Shown here: in pieces, positions 28,176 to 37,835 of the stretch | Numbering within the stretch: position 1 is the stretch's first letter | Layout of the letters: each line of letters begins with the position of its first letter | Source: Gammaproteobacteria bacterium UBA2679 | GTDB taxonomy: Bacteria > Pseudomonadota > Gammaproteobacteria > Pseudomonadales > Oleiphilaceae | Reading direction: 5' to 3' | Length of the DNA: 64,000 nucleotides | NCBI GenBank assembly: GCA_002354735.1 | Contig: DEMD01000002.1 | Coordinates: 1-64,000, forward strand | The notes under the pieces: model-generated | What the model was told of the DNA's origin: nothing | What the model saw: the letters and a program-made list of their open reading frames with translations, nothing else | The model's database searches: none | Program-made: the position numbers and the translations under genes

Positions 28176-29585
28176 TTACAGCGCGCTCAGGATCTTGCCG
28201 AGACTGTCCTTCGCATCACCAAAGAGCATCCGTGTATTTTCACGGAAGAACAGTGGGTTCTCTACGCCTGCATAACCAGTGGCCATGCCGCGCTTCGATA
28301 CGATGACCATCCGCGCCTTCCAGACCTCGAGTACCGGCATGCCGGCGATCGGACTGGTCGGATCATCCATGGCAGATGGATTGACGATATCGTTGGCACC
28401 AATGACGATGACGACGTCCGTGCTGGACAGATCTTCGTTGATCTCGTCCATTTCCAGTACCAGGTCATACGGTACGTTGGCTTCAGCCAGGAGCACGTTC
28501 ATGTGTCCAGGCATACGACCGGCAACAGGATGGATAGCGAAGCGGATTTTCACCTTTGCCGTCTTCATTCTCTCGACCAGTGCAGATACCAGGTGCTGCG
28601 CATGCGCGACAGCCATACCATAGCCCGGCACGATGACGACGGATTCGGCGTCTAGCAGGGCCTCGGCCACTTCCTCGGCCTGAATGGCGACGACTTCGCC
28701 CTGCTCCTGCTCTGCGCCTGCAGCACCAACGGTGGCAGCATCACCCCAGCCACCCATGATGACGCTGAGGAACTTGCGGTTCATCGCACGGCACATGATG
28801 TAGCTGAGGATGGCACCACTGGAGCCGACAAGCGCACCAACCACGATCAGCAGATCGTTGGAGAGCATGAAACCGGTCGCCGCTGCCGCCCAGCCGGAGT
28901 AGCTGTTCAGCATGGAGATAACGACTGGCATGTCTGCACCACCGATCGCCATGACCATGTGGATGCCGAACGCGAAGGCCAGCAGGGTCATCAGGATCAG
29001 GTAGAACATACCTGCCGAACTTGCGTTGCCCGCGTCGTCAACCGAACCAAGGAACAGGAACATCAGAACCAGTGAGCCTGCGGCCAGACCAATGTTGATG
29101 AACTTGCGCTGTGGCAGCATCAGCGGCTTGCTGCCGACCTTGCCGCTGAGCTTGCCATAGGCGATAACTGAACCAGTAAAGGTGAGTGCGCCGATGAGGA
29201 TACCGAGAAAGATCTCGACATCGTGTATCGTGCGTGCCGCACCAATGTAGCTCGCCTCAGGATCCAGATAGGTCGCGAAACCAACCAGTACTGCTGCCAT
29301 GCCCACAAGGCTGTGGAGAATGGCGACGAGTTCTGGCATCTGCGTCATCTCGACCTGCTTTGCCAGCCAGGCACCAATGGCGCCGCCAATCACGACCATG
29401 AGAATCAGCACACCATAATTCGTGACATCGTTACTGATGATGGTCGCAAATACGGCAATGGCCATACCCGCGATACCGAACCAGTTGCCACGTCGAGCGC
29501 TTTCCTGATGGCTCAAGCCTGCAAGGCTGAGGATGAAAAAAACTGCGGCGACGATATAGGCCGCCGTAACCATACCCTGATTCAT
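28176..29585 (-). CDS. pntB: NAD(P) transhydrogenase subunit beta
   Basis: A 469-residue inner-membrane protein. About eight to nine helices (1-265) form domain II, and the C-terminal cytoplasmic domain III (about 290-469) binds NADP(H), with [16 protein letters not shown] [11 protein letters not shown] and the [10 protein letters not shown] and [16 protein letters not shown] motifs. With PntA it couples hydride transfer between NADH and NADP+ to proton flow, making NADPH. It is separated from pntA by 10 bp. Length and motifs are standard for PntB. Confidence 0.97.
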   Translation of the reverse strand: MNQGMVTAAYIVAAVFFILSLAGLSHQESARRGNWFGIAGMAIAVFATIISNDVTNYGVLILMVVIGGAIGAWLAKQVEMTQMPELVAILHSLVGMAAVLVGFATYLDPEASYIGAARTIHDVEIFLGILIGALTFTGSVIAYGKLSGKVGSKPLMLPQRKFINIGLAAGSLVLMFLFLGSVDDAGNASSAGMFYLILMTLLAFAFGIHMVMAIGGADMPVVISMLNSYSGWAAAATGFMLSNDLLIVVGALVGSSGAILSYIMCRAMNRKFLSVIMGGWGDAATVGAAGAEQEQGEVVAIQAEEVAEALLDAESVVIVPGYGMAVAHAQHLVSALVERMKTAKVKIRFAIHPVAGRMPGHMNVLLAEANVPYDLVLEMDEINEDLSSTDVVIVIGANDIVNPSAMDDPTSPIAGMPVLEVWKARMVIVSKRGMATGYAGVENPLFFRENTRMLFGDAKDSLGKILSAL

Positions 29586-29595
29586 ACTGTCTTCC

Positions 29596-31161
29596 CTATT
29601 TCCTGAACATCTTCAGCATGCGCTGAGTGACCAGGAATCCACCGAAAATGTTGATGCTTGCAATCAGTGTTGCGATTGCGGCGAGAAACATGACGACGCC
29701 TGATGTCGACGAGATCTGCAACAGCGCACCGATGACGATGATGCTACTGATCGCATTGGTCACGCTCATCAGCGGCGTATGCAGCGACGGTGTTACACTC
29801 CAGACCACCTGGTAGCCAACGAAGCAGGCCAGCACGAACACGGTAAAGTGGCTCATGAAATCTGGCGGCGCGACGCTGCCGACCAGCAACAGCACCAGCG
29901 CAGCAATGGCCATCGGAATGATGGTCTGCATGGCGCTCTTCTTGCCGGTTTCGACCGGAACCGCCTCAGTATGCGCAGGCTTCTTCTTTACAGCTGGCTT
30001 CGGCGCAGCTGAAAGCTTGGGCGCTGGCGGTGGCCAGCTGATTTCACCGTTCTTGATCACGGTGGTGCCACGAATGACTTCATCTTCCATGTTGACGTTG
30101 ATGACGCCGTCACGGGCAGGTGTGAGGTCGGTGAGCAAATGACGCAGGTTGGTACCGTACAGCTGGCTCGACTGCGCAGCCATGCGGCTCGGCAGGTCGG
30201 TGTAGCCGATCAGCGTCACACCATTGTGGACAACGACTTCGTCGGCGCGTGTCAGCTTGCAGTTACCGCCACGCTCAGCGGCGAGATCGACGATCACACT
30301 ACCTGGCTTCATCGACTCCACCATGTCGGTGGTGATGAGCTCTGGTGCCGGCTTGCCAGGAATCAGGGCCGTGGTGATGATGATGTCGACTTCCTTGGCC
30401 TGCTCTCTGAACAGCGCCATTTCAGCCGCGATGAATTCCTCGCTCATGACCTTGGCGTAACCGCCTTCGCCACTACCGTCTTCATCTTTGAAGTCCAGCA
30501 TGAGGAACTCGGCGCCCATACTCTCGACTTGCTCGGCTACCTCAGGACGGGTGTCGAATGCCCGTACGATAGCGCCCATACCACGTGCAGCACCGATTGC
30601 AGCCAGACCGGCAACACCGGCACCGATGACCATAACCTTGGCTGGTGGCACCTTGCCAGCAGCGGTAATCTGACCGGTGAAGAAGCGACCGAAACGGTTT
30701 GCCGCCTCAACTACAGCACGATAGCCACCAATGTTGGCCATGGAGCTCAGCGCATCCAGCTTCTGAGCTCGCGAAATCCGTGGTACGGAATCCATGGCGA
30801 GCACAGTGACACCACGCTCAGCCAGGTCTTTCATCAGGGTTTCGTTCTGGGCGGGCCAGATGAAACTGACCAGAGTCTGGCCTTCACGCAGTAAAGCGAC
30901 TTCGTCACCGATCTCGGCCGCTTCGCGTTCAGGCGCTCGCACCTTGAGGATGATTTCAGCGCGCTGGTAAAGCTCGCGCACATCAGCAACGACTTCCACA
31001 CCGGCTTCACGGTACAGATCATCAGCGATGTTGGCGCCAGCACCAGCCCCGCTCTCGACGATCAGCTCGTGACCGAGCTTCTTTATATGTCCGGCAGTTT
31101 CCGGCGTGAGTGCTACACGCAACTCACCGGGCCGTCGTTCTCGAGGAACTCCTATTAGCAT
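29596..31161 (-). CDS. pntA: NAD(P) transhydrogenase subunit alpha (fused alpha1-alpha2)
   Basis: A 521-residue subunit. Domain I (about 1-375) binds NAD(H), with the alanine dehydrogenase-like start [19 protein letters not shown] and the Rossmann motif [15 protein letters not shown]. Then come a proline/lysine linker and three to four membrane helices. The undivided form (E. coli style) is present, not the split PntAA/PntAB found in many pseudomonads and alphaproteobacteria. ATG 31161 (MLIGVPRE) is preferred over an in-frame ATG at 31173, since GGAG lies 7 bases before it. Confidence 0.96.
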   Translation of the reverse strand: MLIGVPRERRPGELRVALTPETAGHIKKLGHELIVESGAGAGANIADDLYREAGVEVVADVRELYQRAEIILKVRAPEREAAEIGDEVALLREGQTLVSFIWPAQNETLMKDLAERGVTVLAMDSVPRISRAQKLDALSSMANIGGYRAVVEAANRFGRFFTGQITAAGKVPPAKVMVIGAGVAGLAAIGAARGMGAIVRAFDTRPEVAEQVESMGAEFLMLDFKDEDGSGEGGYAKVMSEEFIAAEMALFREQAKEVDIIITTALIPGKPAPELITTDMVESMKPGSVIVDLAAERGGNCKLTRADEVVVHNGVTLIGYTDLPSRMAAQSSQLYGTNLRHLLTDLTPARDGVINVNMEDEVIRGTTVIKNGEISWPPPAPKLSAAPKPAVKKKPAHTEAVPVETGKKSAMQTIIPMAIAALVLLLVGSVAPPDFMSHFTVFVLACFVGYQVVWSVTPSLHTPLMSVTNAISSIIVIGALLQISSTSGVVMFLAAIATLIASINIFGGFLVTQRMLKMFRK

Positions 31162-31486
31162 GACAGTCTCCATTCCAGCAGACGTAATAAAAGAGGGTGC
31201 AAAGAGTGCTGATAGTTGAGACAGTCGTCAAGGACCTTGTTTGGATATTTGAGCGAATTTTATTCAATACCCTCGTTATTGATCTGTTCGCTTGCTCACG
31301 CATGAATCCGGGCGAGGCATGTTTGCCTGGCTTGCCTTCAAAAACAAGGCCGGCCAGAAGACCTGGGCACTCGGAAATACCAGCAGTGCTGAGGCGCCAA
31401 TCACGAAAGTCACCCGGAAGACTGGCGCGATGGACCATGGGGTTGCTGAGTGCGTAGCAAGAGTTTTGACCACACGGACATTCCCC
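31162..31486. other. Divergent spacer between pntA and the beta-propeller gene
   Basis: A 325-bp stretch without a supported gene. The downstream gene's frame is open back to 31292, but those residues resemble neither a signal peptide nor the family. The left half (about 31220-31285) is AT-rich and a plausible place for the pntAB promoter. No RNA element was recognised. Confidence 0.4.
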
Positions 31487-32689
31487 ATGAAAACAACAAC
31501 ATTCAGGCCTGTTTATGTACACGGCCTCGCCGCCCTGCTCTGCACTCCTACAGCCCTCGCACAGGTCGATGATAGCAAGCCTATTTCCGCCACTGTAAAA
31601 GGTCATGTATTCAAGCCGGCGCGTGTAGAAGCCACGGACGAGCGAGTCAGTCAGCTCAAGGTGCCTGCTGGCTTCGAAGTCACGAAGTTCGCCGAAGGAT
31701 TGAACAAGCCTCGCATGATCTCAGTGACTGATGCCGGTCTCGTGTATATCACGGATCGTGATGAAGGCACTGTGACCCTGCTTCGCGATGCCGACAGTGA
31801 TGGTAAGGCTGACGACAGGCAACAGGTCGCGCAAAAGGACCAGCTGCATGGCATCGCGATCAAGGACCGTCAGATCTACCTGGCTACGGTAAACAAGATA
31901 TTCGTTGCAGACCTGAAAAAGGACGGCACGCTCGGTGAGCTCAAGCCGATCATCACCGATCTGCCTGATGGCGGGCAGCACGGCAACCGTACCCTCAAGT
32001 TCGGCCCTGATGGCCAGTTGTATATCTCCATCGGCAGTACCTGCAATGCCTGCGCAGAGACCAACGAGGAGAACGCAACCATCCTGAAGGCCAAGCCGGA
32101 TGGCTCAAGCCGTACGATATTCGCCAAGGGCCTGCGCAACACACTCGGTTTTGACTGGCACCCTGAGACTGGCCAGATGTGGGGTATGGATCACGGCATC
32201 GACTGGCTTGGCGATGAAGAACAGCGGGAAGAGCTCAACATGCTTGAGTCGGGCGCCGATTATGGCTGGCCCTACATCTATGGTGAAGGCAAGGAGAACC
32301 CGGCTGACCAGCCCCCGAAAATGAGCTACGAAGCCTACAAGCAGAAAACGAAGTATCCGGTACTGACCTATGAGGCGCACAGCGCCGGCCTCGATATGAT
32401 CTTCTATCGCGGCGAACAGTTTCCAAAAGAGTATCAGGGTGATGCTTTTGTAGCGATGCATGGCTCCTGGAACAGGCAGAATCCAGTTGGTTATAAAGTG
32501 GTGCGCATCCGCTACGAGAACGGTCAGCCAAAACAATTCGAGGATTTCGTAAGCGGTTTTCTACTCGAGGATGAAAAGGCTCAATTCGGCCGTGTGGTGG
32601 GGCTTGCGACCTATACCGACGGTTCGCTGTTGGTCACTGACGATTCGAATGGGCTCGTCTACCGAGTGGCGTATGTCGGCGGTTCCTGA
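31487..32689 (+). CDS. Secreted sorbosone/PQQ glucose dehydrogenase-like beta-propeller
   Basis: A 400-residue periplasmic protein. It has a signal peptide (MKTTTFRPVYVHGLAALLC..., cleavage after ALA), then a six-bladed propeller from PAGFEVTKFAEGLNKPR. Hallmarks include ITDRDEGTVTLLRDADSDGKAD, HGNRTLKFGPDGQLY, IFAKGLRNTLGFDWHP, NMLESGADYGWPY and FVAMHGSWNR. The family (L-sorbosone dehydrogenase / soluble PQQ glucose dehydrogenase type) contains membrane-associated or periplasmic sugar dehydrogenases, and many members bind PQQ. No PQQ synthesis genes are near, so the cofactor and substrate are unproven. Confidence 0.88.
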   Translation: MKTTTFRPVYVHGLAALLCTPTALAQVDDSKPISATVKGHVFKPARVEATDERVSQLKVPAGFEVTKFAEGLNKPRMISVTDAGLVYITDRDEGTVTLLRDADSDGKADDRQQVAQKDQLHGIAIKDRQIYLATVNKIFVADLKKDGTLGELKPIITDLPDGGQHGNRTLKFGPDGQLYISIGSTCNACAETNEENATILKAKPDGSSRTIFAKGLRNTLGFDWHPETGQMWGMDHGIDWLGDEEQREELNMLESGADYGWPYIYGEGKENPADQPPKMSYEAYKQKTKYPVLTYEAHSAGLDMIFYRGEQFPKEYQGDAFVAMHGSWNRQNPVGYKVVRIRYENGQPKQFEDFVSGFLLEDEKAQFGRVVGLATYTDGSLLVTDDSNGLVYRVAYVGGS

Positions 32690-32767
32690 TCGCTGGTAGC
32701 AGTGATGGGTGAGCTAGCAGATTGTGGCATTATGGGGGGCACGTACTGATCAGCTGGAGACGCACCT

Positions 32768-33241
32768 TTGGACTCGTCCACCCCCTCGACACTTGACTTG
32801 CTACTCCCCTGCCCCTGCGGTAGCGGCGCCAGCTATGGCGACTGTTGCCAACCACTACATGCCGGTGCGGCTGCGCAATCGCCAGAAGCCCTCATGCGCT
32901 CGCGATACACGGCATTTGTTTTGAAAGACAGTGGCTATCTGCTCGACACCTGGCACGCATCTACGCGGCCTGCCCGGCTCGGGCTCAAGAATACCCCTGA
33001 CTATTGCTCGCTCCAGATAAAGAGCAGCGGGTCAGAGGAGCATGTTGGCTGGGTGCATTTCATTGCGATCCATCGCGAGGAGGCCGGCTTCGGCTTTCTC
33101 GAGGAGCGCTCTGACTTCCGGCGCGAAGATGGGCGTTGGTATTACTTGAAGGGTAAGACAAGCCAGGGTGTGCTGAAGCCGGCTCGCAATGAGCCATGCC
33201 CATGTGGGAGCGAAAAAAAGTTCAAGAAGTGCTGCGATTGA
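32768..33241 (+). CDS. YchJ-like SEC-C motif protein (UPF0225)
   Basis: A 157-residue cytosolic protein starting at a TTG (GGAG upstream at 32756-32759). It has an N-terminal zinc-binding SEC-C-type motif CPCGSGASYGDCC (about 15-27), a central YchJ domain beginning EALMRSRYTAFVL, and a C-terminal SEC-C motif CPCGSEKKFKKCC. This two-motif arrangement is that of E. coli YchJ. The function is unknown; SEC-C zinc fingers bind partner proteins such as SecB in SecA. It converges on the Spy-like gene. Confidence 0.92.
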   Translation: MDSSTPSTLDLLLPCPCGSGASYGDCCQPLHAGAAAQSPEALMRSRYTAFVLKDSGYLLDTWHASTRPARLGLKNTPDYCSLQIKSSGSEEHVGWVHFIAIHREEAGFGFLEERSDFRREDGRWYYLKGKTSQGVLKPARNEPCPCGSEKKFKKCCD

Positions 33242-33248
33242 AGCGGAT

Positions 33249-33277
33249 CGGACCGGAAGTATCATGCTTCCAGTCCG
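33249..33277. terminator. Convergent hairpin between ychJ-like and spy-like genes
   Basis: CGGACCGGAAG (33249-33259) pairs with CTTCCAGTCCG (33267-33277), with one internal mismatch and a 7-base loop. It is followed on the + strand by GATTTTA. It lies between stops at 33241 and 33288, consistent with a shared terminator. Confidence 0.5.
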
Positions 33278-33287
33278 TGCGCCGATT

Positions 33288-33650
33288 TTACTTGGAGTGG
33301 CGATCCTTTTTGCCATGATGCTTATGCTTTCGCTCCAGCCGCTTCTCCATGATTGCGTCGTATTCGGCCAGTTGCTCGCTATCGAGTACAGCTGAAAGCT
33401 CGGTGCGGCGCGCGGCCAATATAGCACTCATCTTGTCTTTCATCTGTTCACGCACCGCTTTCATATCTGCACCGCTCGACGCCATAACGTCGTTAAAAGC
33501 TGCTGTCTGTGACGCCTGAAGCTCCAGCTTTTCGGCCAGGTTTTCACTCTGATCTTTCGAGAAAGCCATGGGCGCAATGGAGAGACTGGCTGCCATAAGA
33601 AGCACTGCTGAGGTGCGTGCAAAACGTGAGTTTGAGTTGAACAGTTTCAT
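33288..33650 (-). CDS. Spy/CpxP-like periplasmic protein
   Basis: A 120-residue secreted protein with signal peptide (about 1-31, ending AFS) and a helical mature part with LTxxQ-like repeats: KLELQASQTAAF and AVLDSEQLAEYD. The tail is strongly basic and histidine-rich (RKHKHHGKK), which could bind metal. Its position directly downstream of a BaeSR-like system matches the regulation of Spy in E. coli, so it is probably an envelope-stress chaperone under that system's control. GGAGT precedes the ATG at 33650. Confidence 0.85.
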   Translation of the reverse strand: MKLFNSNSRFARTSAVLLMAASLSIAPMAFSKDQSENLAEKLELQASQTAAFNDVMASSGADMKAVREQMKDKMSAILAARRTELSAVLDSEQLAEYDAIMEKRLERKHKHHGKKDRHSK

Positions 33651-33749
33651 TTCGGACTCCGTGAGTCATTGACTCATCTGATGGTTGACGAGTTCAGGTT
33701 AGAGGCCTGCAGTGCAAGCAAGAGGGAGCAAATGTGCAAGAATCGTGGA

Positions 33750-34469
33750 TCAGACTCGAGACGGCATATCAGTAAAACGGTAGCCTGCCCCGTAAACACT
33801 CGAGATAGGATCTTCAGAGCCCATTATTGAGGCTAACTTACGGCGTAGCTTCTTGATATGGCTGTCGATGGTGCGGTCACTGACGACCCGGTGATCTTTA
33901 TAGATCGTCGTCATGAGTCTATCCCGGCTTACTATAACCCCCGGCCGAACGGTCAGGGCCTGAAGAAGTTCAAACTCGATCTGCGTTAGTGAAACTGAAT
34001 TGCCGTTAAAATGTACCAGTAGTCGTTCAGCATCCATAGTCAATCGCATCGAACTACCTGCTTCATGCGGGATCGATGTCGCGAGTGCTGTTCGCCGCAG
34101 CAGAGCCTTTACGCGCGCAACCACCTCACGTGGGCTGTAGGGCTTGCAAATGTAATCATCGGCACCCGTTTCGAGACCAATCAGCCGATCGATCTCAGCC
34201 ACTCGTGCAGTTGTCATGATTATCGGGATATTCGAGAATGTCCTGATCTGCTGACAGAGCGTGACGCCGTCGATGTTTGGCAGCATGACATCGAGCAATA
34301 CAAGATCGGGTGAGGCTGCCTTGATGGCGGGCAGAACAAGCGCGCCATCCCCGATAATGTCACAGTCGAACTCCGCCTGTTGCAGGTAGCCTTGCAAAAC
34401 GCTGGCGAGTTTTGGCTCGTCCTCAACGATCAGAATACGTTGCACAGTCTTCTCCATCGTGCCACTCAA
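33750..34469 (-). CDS. OmpR-family response regulator (BaeR-like)
   Basis: A 239-residue regulator. Receiver domain residues are about 11-125, with IVEDEPKL, phosphoacceptor D60 (LLDVMLP) and the KPYSPREVVARVKALLRR end that is typical of BaeR. An OmpR-type winged helix occupies about 140-235, with DRTIDSHIKKLRRKL as recognition helix. It overlaps the kinase gene by 4 bp (ATGA). It likely activates the Spy-like gene 100 bp downstream and its own operon. Confidence 0.93.
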   Translation of the reverse strand: MSGTMEKTVQRILIVEDEPKLASVLQGYLQQAEFDCDIIGDGALVLPAIKAASPDLVLLDVMLPNIDGVTLCQQIRTFSNIPIIMTTARVAEIDRLIGLETGADDYICKPYSPREVVARVKALLRRTALATSIPHEAGSSMRLTMDAERLLVHFNGNSVSLTQIEFELLQALTVRPGVIVSRDRLMTTIYKDHRVVSDRTIDSHIKKLRRKLASIMGSEDPISSVYGAGYRFTDMPSRV

Positions 34470-35905
34470 ACAGGTTCTGCAGTCTGACGCCGTCTCAGTG
34501 GTAGCTTGATATGAATAGTCAGGCCACCGAGTGGACTATGAGCCGCAACTATCTCGCCGCCTGCAGATTCGACAAGCGCCTTGCAGATCGCCAGGCCCAG
34601 GCCACTCCCGCCCAAGGCGCGATTGCGGCTTTTCTCGTCCCGCCACAGTCTGTCGAATACCAGCGGCAGTTGCTCGCTCGATAATCCAGGTGCACTATCC
34701 ATCCACTCTACAACGACATGGGATGGCTTAAGCGACAGTTCGATCTGCAAATGGCCTGGTGCATCGGTATAGCGCCGGGTGTTCTGCCACAGATTGTTGA
34801 TGATCTGCTCGAGTTGGCTCAGGCTCAAGGAAACTAGTCGATCTTCTGTGGCGCCCTCCGGCGGCAGTGAAAGCACGACCTCAAGCTCACTGGCATCGTT
34901 TCCACTCCCCACGCCCGCGAGCTTTGTCTGCAGAAAGCCGATGAATTCCCTGACGCTCATGGTTTCGACCCGCTCCTGGGCTTTTTCCTCCAGCATGCTC
35001 ACCTGATGCAGCGAATCCACAAGTCCGGCCAACATCAAAACCTCAGACTGCAGCGAAGTCAGGCTCTCGATCGAAAGCGGTCGCACACCATCGATCAAGG
35101 CTTCGATCTCGGCCTGCAGAATGCTCAGGGGCGTTCTCAATTCATGCGAGATATCAACCAGCCAGCGCTGCTGTTGAGACTGGTAGCGTGATAGTGTTTC
35201 AGCACAGAGATCCACGTGGACCGCAAGCAGTCCGAGTTCATCATTGATGACCGGGTTGAGTCGCACGCTATAGTCACGGGCAGCCAGGCGCTGGACCGCA
35301 GAAGACACACTTTGAAGTCGACGCGTGAGGTAACTGGCAACAGGTATCGCGAATGCGGCGGCCAGCAGCATCGCCAGCAAAGTCCACAACAGAAACAGTT
35401 GGACCTGTGAAGACAGAAAGACGCGATCTGCCACGTGGCTGACCTGCTGCAACACAGGTGCGCCGATAAACGCGACAAGCTGCTTCTCCACAACCACCGG
35501 CACCTGCATAAGCTCAGTATCAGGCGGGGGTCTGCCGAACACAGACTCACCAGCGGGCGTGAGAAGTATCAGTCGTCCCGGCCCCCGTCTAGATTTATCA
35601 CCACGCGTTTTCGAGCCTCGTCCACCGGGATCACGGGCGGATTCCAACGCCCTACGCCAGGCCGCTGGTGACTTGAGCAGTTTATTCCAGTCGGAAATCT
35701 GAGGGGCCTGGTCAGACAGTACTTCCGCAAGCTCTAGCAGACTAGCCCGCTGGCTATCATTTAAATAAGCGACGAAGCCTGAGCGGAAACTATGTTGGAA
35801 TACCAGAAACAGACCGACTGCGATGATGAGAGCCGTAGCCGCCAGTACCAGCGCTAGCCTGGCACGAATGGAAAATGGGGAAAGTGAAGGAAGGCGAATT
35901 CGCAT
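34466..35905 (-). CDS. Envelope-stress sensor histidine kinase (BaeS-like)
   Basis: A 479-residue kinase with TM1 about 16-36, a periplasmic sensor of about 130 residues (with an Arg/Gly-rich patch around 93-112), and TM2 about 168-192. A HAMP domain follows to about 245, then the H-box with H254 in DISHELRTPL and a HATPase with NNLWQNTRRY and GGSGLGLAIC. This is the classical BaeS-like EnvZ/CpxA-type layout. It is cotranscribed with the BaeR-like regulator. It probably senses misfolded envelope protein or toxic compounds; the exact signal is unknown. Confidence 0.92.
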   Translation of the reverse strand: MRIRLPSLSPFSIRARLALVLAATALIIAVGLFLVFQHSFRSGFVAYLNDSQRASLLELAEVLSDQAPQISDWNKLLKSPAAWRRALESARDPGGRGSKTRGDKSRRGPGRLILLTPAGESVFGRPPPDTELMQVPVVVEKQLVAFIGAPVLQQVSHVADRVFLSSQVQLFLLWTLLAMLLAAAFAIPVASYLTRRLQSVSSAVQRLAARDYSVRLNPVINDELGLLAVHVDLCAETLSRYQSQQQRWLVDISHELRTPLSILQAEIEALIDGVRPLSIESLTSLQSEVLMLAGLVDSLHQVSMLEEKAQERVETMSVREFIGFLQTKLAGVGSGNDASELEVVLSLPPEGATEDRLVSLSLSQLEQIINNLWQNTRRYTDAPGHLQIELSLKPSHVVVEWMDSAPGLSSEQLPLVFDRLWRDEKSRNRALGGSGLGLAICKALVESAGGEIVAAHSPLGGLTIHIKLPLRRRQTAEPV

Positions 35906-35992
35906 CCCTTCAGTATGGTCTTAAGAGGGGCCAGGCAAAAGCGCAAACGTGCGGATTCACGATGTTTCCTTATTTCGCCAGCCCTGCGCCTT

Positions 35993-37732
35993 TCAGGTAC
36001 CAAGCCGCTCCTCCACCGCATCCAGAAAACCAGCCATATCGACCAGCTTCTCACTCTCGGGCTTGGTCGTCTTGCCTTTGAGATCCGGGGTGATGATGCC
36101 GTCGGCTACAGTGGTTTCCAAGGCCGCTTTCAGACTTTTCGCATAGTCGATCAAGGGCTCGTTCTTCTCGCGCTCGCCCAGCGTTTCCAGGGCGTTCGCG
36201 AGCGCATACAACAGCGCTGACGAATTGAAGTGCGCCACCTTGCCATCACTCTCCTTATACTTCAGGTACAGGTCGTGGGCCGTGCCATGCGGTGCTTCGA
36301 ACAACATCGTGCCGTCCTTGCTCTCGATGATCGAGCTCGCAGTAGCAAGACTACCGCCGAGGGCTGCCGAGATATCCGAGAAGATATCGCCATCGAGGTT
36401 CTGGGCCGGGTACAAGGCATTCCGTGGCGGATCAGTGATCATCTTGATCAGCTGGCTGGAGGGCCGCATGATCATGAACGAGGGTGGAGAGGTGCGATCT
36501 TTCGTCAATTCCATACGCACGTCGTTGATGACGGTACTGAACACATCGTCATAATCCATGTACTCGCGCTTCAAGCCGAAATACACCTCCTTGCCCTTAC
36601 GCGAGGCGTCGCGGAAGACCTGTAATATCCAGTCTTTGATCGCTTCGCGGTCGTTCGACATCAGCAGCATCGGGTCACCCTGCTTTACCCGACGTGCGTG
36701 TTTTTCAACACCATCGACCACCACTTTGAGTATCCCGTCCTGCTGGGCAGGCATGTTGAAGCTGCCGTACTGATCGCCGCCACCCGCGCTCATTCGCGAG
36801 ATGGAAACATGAGATTCTCGTTTGGGAATGCCGTAGCACTTGAGTTGCTCGACAAGCTTATAGAGCTTGCGGCCGGTAGTGTTATCTGGAACGCCCCACA
36901 ATGCCCGCTCTGGAGGGTTGGCAACAATTCGGGCAGCCTGGGCATCGACGAGCTCGTAGTGATATTCCAGTCCTGCTGCGTCGAATTCAGCTTTATATTC
37001 GGCCTTGAAGATGGCTTCGATGTTGGCTCTCATGACGCCGTCGTAGCCGGCGATCACGGTATCCTTCAAACCCAGGTAGGCGTCGCGCTTTTCATCGAGC
37101 GCACGTTGGAAGAACTGATGCGCCCAGGCACGAACGTCATCGATGTCATTGGTTGCCAGCAGCCAGGGGTCGCCCTTGTTGACCTCACGGCGATGCAACT
37201 CGACGGGGTCGCCGCTCTTGCCAACGAACAGTAGCTTCAGCACGCCGGTGGCATTGGAGAGTTCGTTGTAGCTGTCCCTGATGCCCCCGCGCTCCATGGT
37301 ATCAACGACGATGTCCCGATTGATCCACTTCGGCGCGATCACGCGAAGATTGCGGAACTGAATGTCTTCTCTGGTGATATTACCGCCGATACCTTTGCGG
37401 ATGGCGCCATTCGGTGACTTGGTCGCAAGCGGATCGAGCTTGTGTCGCTCCAACTCCGGATGTGCCTGCAGCATCTCATCCAGCTGATCACGATTGACCG
37501 TCATTCCGGCATTCTTGATGCCTACGCCGTAGCGCTTCAGGGCGTCGATGGCTTCAAAAATGACCTGCCCGTTCGTGAGCAGACGGTTTTCGGCAGATAG
37601 ATCGATTTCCTTGAGCTGGATCGCCAGTCGCGCTTTCACGAACCTTTCGAGAATATGTTCGAACGCTACCTGCGCCATCTCGTCGCCGTGCAGCACGACA
37701 AGTGGGGCGTTTACCTGAATCTTGCTGCTCAT
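35993..37732 (-). CDS. Isocitrate dehydrogenase-like protein with internal duplication
   Basis: A 579-residue isocitrate/isopropylmalate-family enzyme resembling eukaryotic-type homodimeric NADP-IDH (about 410 aa) but about 170 residues longer. Substrate motif KSPNGAIRKGIGG is at 105-117. The segment from the small/clasp domain into the metal site occurs twice: copy A about 131-285, copy B about 304-449. Both keep the GDP.LL..ND and GLK motifs. D263 in LVDAQ (metal ligand, cf. Asp252 of human IDH1) is kept in copy A only, and LDGDIFSD (D449/D453, cf. Asp275/279) in copy B only, so one active site may be built from both. ATG 37732 has GGAG 7 bases upstream. Coenzyme preference is not settled. 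Confidence 0.85.
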   Translation of the reverse strand: MSSKIQVNAPLVVLHGDEMAQVAFEHILERFVKARLAIQLKEIDLSAENRLLTNGQVIFEAIDALKRYGVGIKNAGMTVNRDQLDEMLQAHPELERHKLDPLATKSPNGAIRKGIGGNITREDIQFRNLRVIAPKWINRDIVVDTMERGGIRDSYNELSNATGVLKLLFVGKSGDPVELHRREVNKGDPWLLATNDIDDVRAWAHQFFQRALDEKRDAYLGLKDTVIAGYDGVMRANIEAIFKAEYKAEFDAAGLEYHYELVDAQAARIVANPPERALWGVPDNTTGRKLYKLVEQLKCYGIPKRESHVSISRMSAGGGDQYGSFNMPAQQDGILKVVVDGVEKHARRVKQGDPMLLMSNDREAIKDWILQVFRDASRKGKEVYFGLKREYMDYDDVFSTVINDVRMELTKDRTSPPSFMIMRPSSQLIKMITDPPRNALYPAQNLDGDIFSDISAALGGSLATASSIIESKDGTMLFEAPHGTAHDLYLKYKESDGKVAHFNSSALLYALANALETLGEREKNEPLIDYAKSLKAALETTVADGIITPDLKGKTTKPESEKLVDMAGFLDAVEERLGT

Positions 37733-37835
37733 TGATGTCTCCATTTGAAACTTGTTATCGGTGAGCCGCGTCGGGCCTATAAGGATACTCTACGTTGACC
37801 GGCTTGATGAGGACTGCGTTCCGAAACGCCATCCG

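Noticed and set aside
30139..30894. Long open frame antisense to pntA
   Set aside because: It overlaps conserved pntA sequence and has no homology or start signal of its own.
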